A DNA stretch of 64,000 nt from Daejeonella sp. JGW-45 (lineage in GTDB: Bacteria; Bacteroidota; Bacteroidia; Sphingobacteriales; Sphingobacteriaceae). Both the position numbers and the translations under genes were made by a program. Shown piece after piece: positions 44,505 through 53,697 of the stretch. Position 1 is the first letter of the stretch; the number at the start of each line of letters is the position of its first letter. Location of the stretch: NCBI RefSeq assembly GCF_029360805.1, contig NZ_JARKNC010000008.1:124001-188000 (forward strand), in the 5' to 3' direction. The notes beneath the pieces are model-generated. The model was given only the letters and a program-made list of their open reading frames with translations. It was not told the DNA's origin and made no database searches.

Positions 44505-45170
44505 TCAAAGCCCCTTCACCGCAGCCTTCAATGAAGCCACCTCCCCATTATCAATTGCACCGCTGTTAAAAATAGCGGCTGCGGAGCCATTGGTTTTATA
44601 AAAAGCCGAATTAGCATCCTGGTCGACCGAAAGTTTGGATCCGTTAAGGCTAATTCCAGCGAAGAGCCCTTTGCTGCGCGAGTACGAATATACTGCGGCA
44701 TCCAGCTTGGTATCGGTACCTGCTGAACTGCTTCTTCCGTAAGGGCCGGCTGCTACCGAAGCACTGCCGCTGAGATTAAATTCTCCCTTCTCAAGGCTTG
44801 GCAAAATACCTCCGTCGGTAAACACCAGCACTAGGTCGATGGCCTGGACGCCCGCCTGGAATCCGATGCTTCCGCCGGTAAGAGTTACAAATACCGGATT
44901 GCTCCAGCTGCCGTCAGCTTTTTTCACCATCGCAACACCTTTACCGCGCTGCGCGCCAATACCCAACCCGGCATTGATCAGGTTAGGGATCACCACGATA
45001 CCCTGCGCCCGCTGCATTAGCTGCGCGGGGATATTTTCCCGGATGCCGCCGAATTCACGGACGACTTCCTCCGACTTCCTGATTTTTTCATCCTGTTTCT
45101 CCTGCGAAAAGACCACAAGGGAGCTTACCATCAAGGCTACTACCAGATTAATTTTTTTTAACGCTTTCAT
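44505..45170 (-). CDS. SYLF-domain (YSC84-like) lipid-binding protein, exported
   Basis: 221 residues with a signal peptide (MKALKKINLVVALMVSSLVVFS). The SYLF domain covers most of the rest: IPAQLMQRAQGIVVIPNLINAGLGIGAQRGKGV, GSIGFQAGVQAIDLVLVFTD and KGLFAGISLNGSKL are typical. SYLF domains bind lipids in eukaryotes; bacterial members are periplasmic with unknown role. The gene is transcribed alone. Confidence 0.88.
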   Translation of the reverse strand: MKALKKINLVVALMVSSLVVFSQEKQDEKIRKSEEVVREFGGIRENIPAQLMQRAQGIVVIPNLINAGLGIGAQRGKGVAMVKKADGSWSNPVFVTLTGGSIGFQAGVQAIDLVLVFTDGGILPSLEKGEFNLSGSASVAAGPYGRSSSAGTDTKLDAAVYSYSRSKGLFAGISLNGSKLSVDQDANSAFYKTNGSAAAIFNSGAIDNGEVASLKAAVKGL

Positions 45171-45455
45171 AATATGTGTATTTGATCTATAACATCAAGA
45201 CTGCGGCCAGAAACGGCTCGCCCAGTCCATTTCATGTCGTGTATTAACCCGATCATGCGGGGTGATTAAGCTACTTTTAAAAGACAAAGGTTGCGGGGAA
45301 TTAGTTTTAAAAAATGTGCTTTTCTGCCTTGAGCGCTCGACCGGGCAGAGTTCACTTCCCCGAAACTTTTGATAAACAAGAATAGTTTACTTTAAAACAA
45401 GAATCCGTACTTTGACTTGAGTAAACGGTCAAATCCTTCATTTAAAAAGGCAAAA

Positions 45456-45926
45456 ATGAAAAATCTCACATTAAACGTCCTGGCCATTGCCCTGTCAGCT
45501 AGTGCTTGCACTTCTGGTACAGACAGAACTAAAATAAAGGACAGTGTAACCACTGCCACAGAAGTGGTAAGCAGCGAATGCTATACTGGTGTCCAGGGCG
45601 GTGACTCCGCATCCATGAAACTTAATACATCAGGAAACGGCAAAGTCACCGGCGAGCTGGTGATCAAATACACTAAAAACCCGGCCAATACCGGCACTCT
45701 GAGCGGAGAGTTTAAGGGTGACACTTTATTTGCAGATTACTACTTCACCACGGGCGAAAGCAAAACGAAATATAAAAATCCTATGGCTATTCTTCGCAAG
45801 GGTGACCGGATGATTCTTGGCGTCGGCGAAATAGAGTCGTACCTGGGCAAGTCCTATTTCAAAAAGGGGGTGCCTATTGATTTTGAAATTGCAAAATTCA
45901 AATTGGACAAGGGAGATTGTAAATAA
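45456..45926 (+). CDS. hypothetical lipoprotein
   Basis: 156 residues from the ATG at 45456; the in-frame ATG at 45417 would place 13 charged residues before the leader and is rejected. MKNLTLNVLAIALSASAC ends in a lipobox. The mature part is beta-rich with repeated GxxTGEL and GTLSGEFKGDTLFADYYF segments, resembling small Bacteroidota lipoproteins of unknown function. No operon partner is seen. Confidence 0.72.
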   Translation: MKNLTLNVLAIALSASACTSGTDRTKIKDSVTTATEVVSSECYTGVQGGDSASMKLNTSGNGKVTGELVIKYTKNPANTGTLSGEFKGDTLFADYYFTTGESKTKYKNPMAILRKGDRMILGVGEIESYLGKSYFKKGVPIDFEIAKFKLDKGDCK

Positions 45927-46144
45927 CTGCCATTCAAAAATCCATAGTAACATTTAACACGATCAGGTTACGCAATCGCCAGATCTCTTTATCATTTAAG
46001 CTGATATGCCGCTTGTTTCATTCTTTGCTGAGCTAATCATTTCCTATGCAAGAACTATGGCAGCCAACGGATTTAGAGATGCCACAAAATAATTTCACTA
46101 TTTTAATCCGGAATTAAACCACCCAACGCAATTATTTCAGAATA

Positions 46145-47572
46145 ATGAAAAAACATGACAAGCAATTTTCCAGAAGAGACCTTTTTAAAGGTGCTGCCCA
46201 TGTGGGATTAGCATCGGTTCTCATCCCGCTATCCACTGCTTCAGCAAGCAGCCCTTATCACAAAGAACATCCACAAGCCCGGTCCGTAATAGAGTCTCCA
46301 GACGTAAATGCGGCGGCGGCGATCTACATGCCGTCAGTAATTTATACGGTGGAAGGAGTGGAAACAAATATCTATTTCGATAATGTTGTATTTTCAAACT
46401 TGCCAAATGAGTTGTTGGCCATTGATGTTGTTTGTGGAAAGGGGCGGCAATATGACAAATTCTGGAGGATCACTCCACAGCCGGGCGATGAAGGGATAAG
46501 CTCATTCAGGATAGACGTTAGTTTTGCAGGTCAATTGATAGCTTCCAAAACTTCCGAGCTGATCATTACTTCTAAGTCTAAAGGTTCTGGCAAATCGCTG
46601 AAGGTGCTCTGCATTGGCGATAGTACAACCGCTGGAGGAAATTACATCAGTATTATCAATACCGATTTCCAACCATTAAATAGTCCTTCCATGACTTTTC
46701 TGGGCACGAGGGGAACCGGTCCAACAAAGCATGAGGGAAGAGGCGGATGGAAATTCAGCCAGTATGCGGGCGATGGCGGCCAGAGCACCTACCAGTTTAG
46801 CATGAGCGGGATAGACGAAGCTCCGGGCAGTGCGTCAGTCTATACGGACGGAAGATCGGAGTTCACAATAAGTGAAATAAATATTACCGGCGGCAAGGGG
46901 TATGTGGCTGGCAGAAGAAGCAAAGGAACTGAAAGCCCTGCTTCCAGCGGAACGCTTACTAAAATATCCGGAGTTGGCGCTGCAGCAATACCATACAGCA
47001 ATTCGGTAATGACAGCCGCCAATCCATTCTGGAATCTGAAAACCCAGCGTCTTGATTTTAAAAAATACCTCGCCGACCATGCTTATACGATGACAAAGGA
47101 CGACCTGATTACTGTCCACCTGGGGATAAATGATGTTTTCCTTGAAAACTCGCCTGCAAAACTTGCGAGCATTAAGGATGACTTCAATAAAATGGTAGCC
47201 GAGTTTAGATCCGTTGTTCCGCAGATCAATATCGGACTTTGCATCACAATCCCTCCTTCCATTTCGCAGGATGCCTTCGCCGTGAGCTATGCGTCGGGGC
47301 AAACATTAAAGGGATATATGGAAAATTACAAGCAATTGGTTGATTTCCTGCTTGTAAATTACGATACAACGCAAATGAGAGCGTCCAGGATCTATTGCAT
47401 TGGCTTTAATTACTCCATCGACAGGACCAATAATTTCCATAAAACAACGATGAAGGCTAATGCAAGAAGTAGTCAAATGGTCGAAACCTGGGGTAATGGA
47501 GTTCATCCGGACAATTCAGGATACTACCAGATGGGAGACGCGTTATATGGGTTTATAAAGAGTTTAATTTAA
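46145..47572 (+). CDS. Tat-exported SGNH/GDSL hydrolase
   Basis: 475 residues. SRRDLFKGAAHVGLASVLIPL is a twin-arginine leader. A beta-rich N-terminal domain (about 50-145) precedes the SGNH domain with LCIGDSTTAGG (block I serine near 157), VHLGINDVF (block III Asn) and GVHPDNSGYYQMGDALY (block V Asp-x-x-His type). Such enzymes remove acetyl or other acyl groups from glycans. It stands alone and is followed by a structured intergenic segment. The leader decides the start at 46145. Confidence 0.87.
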   Translation: MKKHDKQFSRRDLFKGAAHVGLASVLIPLSTASASSPYHKEHPQARSVIESPDVNAAAAIYMPSVIYTVEGVETNIYFDNVVFSNLPNELLAIDVVCGKGRQYDKFWRITPQPGDEGISSFRIDVSFAGQLIASKTSELIITSKSKGSGKSLKVLCIGDSTTAGGNYISIINTDFQPLNSPSMTFLGTRGTGPTKHEGRGGWKFSQYAGDGGQSTYQFSMSGIDEAPGSASVYTDGRSEFTISEINITGGKGYVAGRRSKGTESPASSGTLTKISGVGAAAIPYSNSVMTAANPFWNLKTQRLDFKKYLADHAYTMTKDDLITVHLGINDVFLENSPAKLASIKDDFNKMVAEFRSVVPQINIGLCITIPPSISQDAFAVSYASGQTLKGYMENYKQLVDFLLVNYDTTQMRASRIYCIGFNYSIDRTNNFHKTTMKANARSSQMVETWGNGVHPDNSGYYQMGDALYGFIKSLI

Positions 47573-47638
47573 CGCCGCTCCCCGGCTTTAGGCCGAACGA
47601 ACTGGTCAGTTCGATCGTGCGGTTCAGGGGAAGCGGCG
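47573..47638 (+). other. structured intergenic segment after the SGNH gene
   Basis: Directly after the stop codon an 11-bp outer stem (47573-47583 with 47627-47638, one bulged base) encloses two small hairpins: CGGC/GCCG around 47583-47595 and CGAACT/AGTTCG at 47598-47613. The fold is multibranched. No T-run follows, so a simple terminator is unlikely. It could be a 3'-UTR element or small RNA. The rest of the 270-bp gap to 47843 shows nothing recognisable. Confidence 0.4.
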
Positions 47639-47842
47639 GCCTTATTGCCTGTTTAGGGCTGCATCGTCAGATTCCTATTAAAAACGCTGGGCTTTTGCTT
47701 TGAAACAATTTACATCATTAACCGTATTTAGAAATACGCGGCGAGGTGTTGGAGGTGTCTTCTGCGACCGTATCAAGAAATACTGCCTTGACTATACGCC
47801 TGCAATATCTGAGAACTATGTTCCAATTTCCAGGCTGATATA

Positions 47843-49921
47843 ATGGACTATACATTCGAATATCCTTTATTTGACGATTATCCGGACCCTGTGTTTACGC
47901 TCGATCTGAAGGGCAAATTTACCAGTGTCAACAAGGCCCTTGTTCGGCTGGCCGAATGCTCAAGGGAAGAGTTACTTCAAATGACATTTGATGCCTTCGT
48001 TGACGCGGAAAATATCGGAAAAGTCTCAAATATCTTCCAAAACGCCTCAAAAGGCGAGATCCAGAACTTCGAAGCGGAGGTGGTAAGCGCAAAAGGCACG
48101 CCATTGACGCTCTGCATTACCAATATCCCTATTGTCAGCAATGGGATCGTCAAAGGAGTATATGCGATCGCACAGGACATTACCGACCAAAAGAAAACGG
48201 AACAGAAACTTGCCGAATATAATCACCAGATATCCGCGATCCTTGAGAGTATAACCGATGCATTCTTTGCAGTTGACAAAAACTGGATAGTAACCTACTG
48301 GAACCGGGAGGCTGTCCGTCTTTTAGACACACCCCGGAAAGAAATTGTAGGAAAAAGCCTTTGGGAAGTATTTGAGGATGCCCGTCCGCTCAAGTTTTAT
48401 GAGGAGTATCATATAGCAATGGCTGAACAGATTTCGCGAAGGTTTGAGGAATACTACCCGGCCGCTAATCTGTGGGTGGAAGTTTCCGCCTACCCTTCCC
48501 CTGATGGGCTTTCTGTCTACTTCCGAGATATTACTGGCCGGAAAAATGCTGAGAATCAGCTTAAAGTTGAGAAGGAAAGGTACCATACCCTTTTTAACCT
48601 CAACCCTCTCCCACAATGGGTATACGAGGTAGAATCACTTAAATTCCTGGACGTTAACGCAGCTGCCATCAGGCATTACGGGTATTCAAGAAAAGAGTTT
48701 TTGTCGCTGACCCTTCGGGACATCCGCCCTTTGGACGAACTCAAGTCCTTCGAAAAGACTCTGAATGTGGGAATAAGGGACAAGAGCTTTCACCAAAGCC
48801 TGGTCCGGCATTTGAAGAAAAACGGTGAGATCATCATAGTTAAGGTTCAAGGCAACCACGTAACTTATGAAGACAAGAATGCAAGGCTGGTAGTGGCTGT
48901 CGACGAAACCGAAAAAATCGGCGCACTCCGGTCGCTGGAAGCCAGTGAGAAACGGTTTAAGGCATTGGTGCAGGATGGCTCGGACCTGATCGCTATTCTC
49001 GATAATAATGGGAACTACTCCTACGTGAGTCCGACTTCAAAATCAGTACTGGGCATTGAATACAGCGCCCTCATTAACCGAAATATCCTGTCATTTATTC
49101 ACGAGGAAGACAAAAAGCTATTCGCCGGAAAACTGTTGCACATCAAACCTGGACAGCATGTTAAGATACCTCCTCTAAGATTTAAGGATGAAGATGGGAA
49201 TTATCGCTGGATAGAAACCATTATTACCGATATGTCTGATGACCCGGCGATCTCAGGGATCATCGCCAACTCGCGGGATGTTACGCAGCGTATCGTAGAT
49301 AACATGAAAACGAAAGAGAGTATTGACAGGCTTGACGTCCTCTCTAAAGCTACTACAGATGCTATCTGGGATTGGAGTTTTCTTACTGATGACCTAATAT
49401 GGAACAACGCGCTTGCTACCAATTATGGCTACCCGGAACTTCGTTACTCTATGCAGTGGTGGTACGATAATTTGCATCCGGACGATAGCACGCAAGTGAT
49501 TGAGCAGCTGGATACGATGATAAAAAACCGTGAGACAAATATGACATTCGAATATCGGTTCAGATGTTACGACGGAACATATAAAGATGTGCTCGACCGG
49601 GCATTTGTGATTTTCAATAATGAAGGCGAACCAATCCGCATGATCGGTTCCCTCCAGGATATTTCTGAGCGAAACAACTATATCAGGTCCATTGAAGATC
49701 AAAACCGCAGGCTGCGCGAAATAGCATGGGTCCAGTCCCACGTTGTGCGTGCGCCCTTGTCGCGTATTATGGGGCTCACTAAATTAATTTTCGATAAGAA
49801 CACAAGTGACGAGTTGAAAAAGGAACTACTTACCCACTTGGATACTTCAGCAGAAGAGTTGGATGAGATCATCCGGGATATTATTAAAAAATCTGAAGAG
49901 ATCAATTTACTTGAGTCCTGA
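47843..49921 (+). CDS. five-PAS protein with DHp-like H-box but no kinase ATPase domain
   Basis: 692 residues, cytoplasmic. Five PAS domains can be seen at about 8-115, 127-235, 245-355, 370-490 and 500-615 (motifs such as ITDAFFAVDKNWIVTYWN and MIGSLQDISE). The end (about 620-692) contains AWVQSHVVRAPLSRIMGLTKLIF, which resembles the histidine phosphorylation helix of sensor kinases, but the protein stops 50 residues later and no HATPase domain follows in any frame before the convergent gene. It may be a phospho-acceptor or a partner of a separate kinase. Related short-tailed PAS proteins occur in Sphingobacteriaceae. Confidence 0.82.
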   Translation: MDYTFEYPLFDDYPDPVFTLDLKGKFTSVNKALVRLAECSREELLQMTFDAFVDAENIGKVSNIFQNASKGEIQNFEAEVVSAKGTPLTLCITNIPIVSNGIVKGVYAIAQDITDQKKTEQKLAEYNHQISAILESITDAFFAVDKNWIVTYWNREAVRLLDTPRKEIVGKSLWEVFEDARPLKFYEEYHIAMAEQISRRFEEYYPAANLWVEVSAYPSPDGLSVYFRDITGRKNAENQLKVEKERYHTLFNLNPLPQWVYEVESLKFLDVNAAAIRHYGYSRKEFLSLTLRDIRPLDELKSFEKTLNVGIRDKSFHQSLVRHLKKNGEIIIVKVQGNHVTYEDKNARLVVAVDETEKIGALRSLEASEKRFKALVQDGSDLIAILDNNGNYSYVSPTSKSVLGIEYSALINRNILSFIHEEDKKLFAGKLLHIKPGQHVKIPPLRFKDEDGNYRWIETIITDMSDDPAISGIIANSRDVTQRIVDNMKTKESIDRLDVLSKATTDAIWDWSFLTDDLIWNNALATNYGYPELRYSMQWWYDNLHPDDSTQVIEQLDTMIKNRETNMTFEYRFRCYDGTYKDVLDRAFVIFNNEGEPIRMIGSLQDISERNNYIRSIEDQNRRLREIAWVQSHVVRAPLSRIMGLTKLIFDKNTSDELKKELLTHLDTSAEELDEIIRDIIKKSEEINLLES

Positions 49922-49960
49922 AACTTCTCTTTCCCTGCTGGTAATCCCGCTGGTCCTAAT

Positions 49961-51208
49961 TTATTTACTTCGGATGGCCTCTACAGGATCTAACCGGGAG
50001 GCATTATAAGCAGGTATAAAACCCGAAATCAAGCCTATAGCTGTCGACAGGATAATGGTGAGTATTACCTTACCGATATCCACAATAATAGTCAAGTCGA
50101 AGAATGTTTTAGAGACATAAGCTAGGATAAATACAATCCCCAGGCCGATCGCCCCACCCATAAGACACAGCATGACAGATTCGATGAGGAACTGAAGCAT
50201 GATGAAATAATTCTTAGCTCCCAGTGATTTCTGGATACCAATGATATTAGTACGTTCTTTTACCGATACAAACATAATATTGGCAATTCCGAAACCTCCC
50301 ACGAGTATAGAGAAACCTCCGATAAAAGCACCGGCAAAGTCTATAATACCGAAAAGCTGGTCAAGCTGAGCAGTCAGAATAGTAGTTTTATTCAGCGAAA
50401 AATCATCGTCCTCACCAGGCCCGAGGCGGTGAATGGACCGTAATGTACCCTTTAGCTCTGCTTCAAGTTCATTGACCGAAATATGTTCCTTGCCCTTTAC
50501 AGTTATCTGCGGGTTATAACGCTCGTCCTCAACTTTGATAACTCCTTTTGCGAAATTAAGTGGCACGAGGACTGTCTTATCAGCAGATACACCGAGCATA
50601 TCTTCACCCTCTTCTTTGAACACTCCCACAATCGTCACCTTTCTACCCAGAACAGTTATAACCTTACCAACAGGATCTATATTGGGGAATAAACCTTCTG
50701 CAATCTGGAAACCAATAATAGCCAGAGGTCTTCCGGCTTTTGATTCGCTGTCGGTAAAATACCGCCCGCTTTCGAAATCAAACTTCCAGACCTTGTAGTA
50801 ATCATGAGCAGCGGCCGATATCTGCGCACCTTCTATACTATTATTCTTATACTTGATGGTGCGGTTACCTATGCCGATCTCATAAGAAATACCTTCGGCG
50901 CCCTGCAGGCGTTCGCTAAGCTTATCATAATCGCGCAGGGAAGGCTGCGGGCGGCTGATGTATTTCCACCAGGGAAAATCCGGTCCGCCTGTCCATGGCC
51001 ATTTTTGAATATAAATGGTGTTACTCCCCAGCTTCTCAACACTGCTCTGGATATTATTTCGCAGCGTATCCACCGCCGAGAAAACACTCACAATGGTCAT
51101 AATACCAATGGTAATGCCTAAGAGCGACAAGATAGTCCTGAGCTTATTTTGTCTTAATGCCTCGAAAGCAAAAAGAAAGCTCTCCTTAAGAAGTTTAAGA
51201 AAGATCAT
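49961..51208 (-). CDS. MacB-type ABC transporter permease
   Basis: 415 residues from the ATG at 51208 (MIFLKLLKESFLFAFEALRQNK). A frame to 51343 would add 45 residues overlapping the queA promoter and is rejected. One N-terminal helix (LRTILSLLGITIGIMTIVSVF), a periplasmic MacB-core domain (about 65-270) and three C-terminal FtsX-type helices are visible. It exports substrates from the periplasmic face or lipoproteins, with a LolD/MacB-type ATPase. A matching ATPase gene lies 3 kb away at 54352 rather than adjacent. Confidence 0.88.
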   Translation of the reverse strand: MIFLKLLKESFLFAFEALRQNKLRTILSLLGITIGIMTIVSVFSAVDTLRNNIQSSVEKLGSNTIYIQKWPWTGGPDFPWWKYISRPQPSLRDYDKLSERLQGAEGISYEIGIGNRTIKYKNNSIEGAQISAAAHDYYKVWKFDFESGRYFTDSESKAGRPLAIIGFQIAEGLFPNIDPVGKVITVLGRKVTIVGVFKEEGEDMLGVSADKTVLVPLNFAKGVIKVEDERYNPQITVKGKEHISVNELEAELKGTLRSIHRLGPGEDDDFSLNKTTILTAQLDQLFGIIDFAGAFIGGFSILVGGFGIANIMFVSVKERTNIIGIQKSLGAKNYFIMLQFLIESVMLCLMGGAIGLGIVFILAYVSKTFFDLTIIVDIGKVILTIILSTAIGLISGFIPAYNASRLDPVEAIRSK

Positions 51209-51290
51209 AGTCCGGTTTAGACCAAATTTAGGTAAAAACGTTACAGGTGATGCACGATTTAGGAATTTTCTCTTTCCCATTTTATTTATG

Positions 51291-51298
51291 TAAATTTG
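51291..51298 (+). promoter_or_regulatory. -7 promoter element of queA-ispD
   Basis: TAAATTTG on the plus strand 25 bp upstream of the queA ATG matches TAnnTTTG. A -33 element is not clear. Transcription should begin near 51304. Confidence 0.55.
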
Positions 51299-51323
51299 CG
51301 CCCTTAAATCCACACCAAAAAAT

Positions 51324-52373
51324 ATGAAATTATCACAGTTCAAGTTTGATTTACCCGAATCTTTAATAGCTCACAATCCATCGGAACAACGTGACGAAGC
51401 ACGCCTGATGGTACTGGATAGAAAGACGGGAGCTATTGAGCACAAAATATTTAAAGATATTTTGGGATATTTTGGTGATAAAGACGTGATGATCTTGAAT
51501 AATACCAAGGTTTTTCCAGCTCGTTTATATGGAAATAAAGAAAAAACCGGGGCTACTATTGAAGTGTTCTTGCTGCGCGAATTGAACAGGGAACTCCGTT
51601 TATGGGATGTCCTGGTGGATCCGGCACGCAAAATCCGCGTTGGAAACAAGCTGTACTTTGGCGATGATGATCTATTAGTAGCAGAAGTTGTGGACAATAC
51701 CACCTCACGCGGACGTACGATCCGTTTTCTTTTTGACGGTACCGATGAGGAATTCCGTCGTAACATAGAGATCCTGGGTGAAACACCGCTGCCGAAATAT
51801 ATCAAGCGTAAAGCAACTGCCGAAGATAAAGAACGTTATCAAACGATCTTCGCCAAGAAAGAAGGTGCCGTAGCAGCCCCTACTGCCGGCCTGCACTTCA
51901 GCCGTGAGCTGATGAAACGCCTTGAATTAAAAGGAGTTGATTTTGCCGAAGTTACCCTGCACGTAGGGCTGGGAACGTTCAGGGCTGTAGAAGTAGAAGA
52001 CCTGACCAAACACAAAATGGATTCTGAACAGTTCATCATTGAGCAAAAAGATGTGAACCTTGTAAATAGGGCCATTGAAAATAAACAAAAGGTCTGCGCT
52101 GTAGGCACCACCTCTATGCGCGCTATTGAATCAGCTGTATCAGCTGGCAGGGAACTAAAGGCAGCTAATGACTGGACAAGCAAATTCATTTTCCCTCCGT
52201 ATGAGTTCAGCATTGCTAACTCTATGATCACCAACTTCCACACTCCTGAATCAACTCTACTGATGATGGTCGCAGCATTCGGGGGTTACGACCATGTAAT
52301 GAAGGCATATGAAGTGGCTGTAAAAGAAAAATATCGCTTCTACAGCTATGGAGATGCCATGCTGATTATTTAA
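51324..52373 (+). CDS. queA: S-adenosylmethionine:tRNA ribosyltransferase-isomerase QueA
   Basis: 349 residues, normal for Que[58 protein letters not shown] and [22 protein letters not shown] are family signatures. The enzyme transfers the ribosyl part of SAM to preQ1 in tRNA and makes epoxyqueuosine at the wobble position of GUN anticodons. Its last stop base is the first base of the ispD start codon (TAATG), so the two genes are translationally coupled. Confidence 0.95.
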   Translation: MKLSQFKFDLPESLIAHNPSEQRDEARLMVLDRKTGAIEHKIFKDILGYFGDKDVMILNNTKVFPARLYGNKEKTGATIEVFLLRELNRELRLWDVLVDPARKIRVGNKLYFGDDDLLVAEVVDNTTSRGRTIRFLFDGTDEEFRRNIEILGETPLPKYIKRKATAEDKERYQTIFAKKEGAVAAPTAGLHFSRELMKRLELKGVDFAEVTLHVGLGTFRAVEVEDLTKHKMDSEQFIIEQKDVNLVNRAIENKQKVCAVGTTSMRAIESAVSAGRELKAANDWTSKFIFPPYEFSIANSMITNFHTPESTLLMMVAAFGGYDHVMKAYEVAVKEKYRFYSYGDAMLII

Positions 52374-53050
52374 TGCCTGAAAAAAAATACTTCGCTCTGA
52401 TTGTTGGTGGCGGGTCGGGAAGCCGGATGCAGTCCGACATCCCTAAGCAGTTCATGCTGTTAAACGGAAGGCCTGTCCTGATGCATACCATACAGGCATT
52501 CCATACTTCGAGCTCAAATCCAGAAATAATCGTGGTACTTCATTCAGACTTTCATCAGTACTGGAGGGACCTTTGCCAACAATATAACTTCACAATTGCC
52601 CATAAGCTGGTAGCTGGCGGCGAACATCGATTTCACTCTGTTCGAAACGGACTTAAGGACATTAGAAGTGAAGCCATCGTTGCCGTACATGATGCCGTTC
52701 GGCCCTGTATAAGACCTTCCCTGATTGATGCTGCCTACACGCAGGCTAAAGTAAGCGGCAGCGCGGTTGCCGCCATCAAAAGCCGCGATTCGGTAAGGCA
52801 AAAAAGCCCGACCGGCAGTACCAGCTTAAAAAGGGAAAATATTTATTTGGTCCAGACACCCCAGGTTTTCGGCATAGAGGTGCTTAAAAAGGCTTACATG
52901 CAGGACTTCAATGAAGAATTCACTGACGATGCGTCGGTAGTAGAGAAGACCGGTGCAGAGATCAGGTTGATAGAAGGGGACGTGACAAATATAAAGATAA
53001 CCTATCCTGACGATATCGGCATTGCCGGTATGTACCTGCCTCGGTCCTGA
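52373..53050 (+). CDS. ispD: 2-C-methyl-D-erythritol 4-phosphate cytidylyltransferase IspD
   Basis: 225 residues. ALIVGGGSGSRMQSDIPKQFMLLNGRPVL is the nucleotide-binding start, AVHDAVRPCI the metal site, and TDDASVVEKTGAEIRLIEGD the usual C-terminal part. It makes CDP-methylerythritol in the non-mevalonate isoprenoid pathway. It overlaps queA by one base and is followed by a hairpin at 53058. Confidence 0.93.
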   Translation: MPEKKYFALIVGGGSGSRMQSDIPKQFMLLNGRPVLMHTIQAFHTSSSNPEIIVVLHSDFHQYWRDLCQQYNFTIAHKLVAGGEHRFHSVRNGLKDIRSEAIVAVHDAVRPCIRPSLIDAAYTQAKVSGSAVAAIKSRDSVRQKSPTGSTSLKRENIYLVQTPQVFGIEVLKKAYMQDFNEEFTDDASVVEKTGAEIRLIEGDVTNIKITYPDDIGIAGMYLPRS

Positions 53051-53057
53051 AAATTAA

Positions 53058-53089
53058 AACCGCACCCATTGCAATCAACAGGTGCGGTT
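53058..53089. terminator. terminator between ispD and a convergent small membrane protein gene
   Basis: A 9-bp stem AACCGCACC (53058-53066) with its complement (53081-53089) has a 14-nt loop. Read on the minus strand the stem is followed by a T-rich tract, so it ends the lmo0937-like gene; on the plus strand it may end queA-ispD. Confidence 0.65.
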
Positions 53090-53097
53090 AATATGGT

Positions 53098-53253
53098 TTA
53101 GACGGTGCCTCCGCGGATGACACGCAGTAAGATCGCTATGATCGCTATTACAAGAAGAATGTGAATAAGGTTACCGCCCATTGGCGAAATAAATGCTCCG
53201 AAGATCCAGAAAATGATCAAAATAACTGCGATCAAATAAAGTAGATTGCCCAT
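53098..53253 (-). CDS. lmo0937-family small membrane protein
   Basis: 51 residues, MGNLLYLIAVILIIFWIFGAF at the start and LLRVIRGGTV at the end. Two hydrophobic helices are separated by SPMGGNLIH, the layout of the lmo0937 / DUF5670 family of tiny membrane proteins that is abundant in Bacteroidota. Function is unknown. It ends at the hairpin 53058-53089 and has a separate promoter region upstream. Confidence 0.8.
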   Translation of the reverse strand: MGNLLYLIAVILIIFWIFGAFISPMGGNLIHILLVIAIIAILLRVIRGGTV

Positions 53254-53363
53254 AGTTTTAAGTTTTAGTTAATTAATAGCTGATTTAGTTATACCATTAA
53301 TACTAAAACTGTACCGATTGTTTTAACAATCTGAAAAAACGGGTCCGGTGACTTGGTTCAACG

Positions 53364-53387
53364 AAAAAAAATCCCGCAATTGCGGGA
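53364..53387 (-). terminator. intrinsic terminator of the DUF2795 gene
   Basis: The perfect palindrome TCCCGCAATTGCGGGA (53372-53387) is followed on the minus strand by eight Ts (53371-53364). It lies 8 bp after the DUF2795 stop codon. Confidence 0.85.
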
Positions 53388-53395
53388 CCAGTTTT

Positions 53396-53617
53396 TTAGT
53401 ATTCGTCTTCGTTAAAGAAGAAGTCGTCTTTAGTAGGATAATCAGGCCAGATTTCCTCGATATTCTCATAGGGCTCGCCGTCATCTTCCAAAGCCTGAAG
53501 ATTTTCGATAACCTCGACAGGAGCACCGGAGCGGATTGCGTAATCAATAAGCTCATCCTTAGTAGCAGGCCATGGTGCGTCCTCTAAATGCGACGCTAAT
53601 TCTAATGTCCAATACAT
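53396..53617 (-). CDS. DUF2795 domain protein
   Basis: 73 residues. YWTLELASHLEDAPWPATKDELIDYAIRSGAPVEVIENLQ is the DUF2795 fold, followed by an acidic tail (EDDGEPYENIEEIWPDYPTKDDFFFNEDEY). Members are small acidic cytoplasmic proteins common in Bacteroidota; the function is unknown. It has its own promoter at 53647 and terminator at 53364, so it is a single-gene unit. Confidence 0.9.
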   Translation of the reverse strand: MYWTLELASHLEDAPWPATKDELIDYAIRSGAPVEVIENLQALEDDGEPYENIEEIWPDYPTKDDFFFNEDEY

Positions 53618-53634
53618 ATTCTTAGAATTTGATT

Positions 53635-53656
53635 TATACTTTTCTGCAAAAGTATA
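53635..53656 (-). promoter_or_regulatory. promoter of the DUF2795 gene with overlapping inverted repeat
   Basis: On the minus strand TACTTTTG (53654-53647) is a perfect TAnnTTTG -7 element, 29 bp from the ATG. It is embedded in an inverted repeat, TATACTTTT (53635-53643) with its complement (53648-53656), which could bind a repressor or form a 5' hairpin. Confidence 0.6.
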
Positions 53657-53697
53657 ATAATTTATATAAGATTATTAATTAATTTTTAAGATGTTAC

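Noticed and set aside
47573-47640. tRNA gene or tRNA remnant
   Set aside because: The fold is multibranched but lacks an acceptor end, anticodon arm of proper size and conserved T-loop bases.
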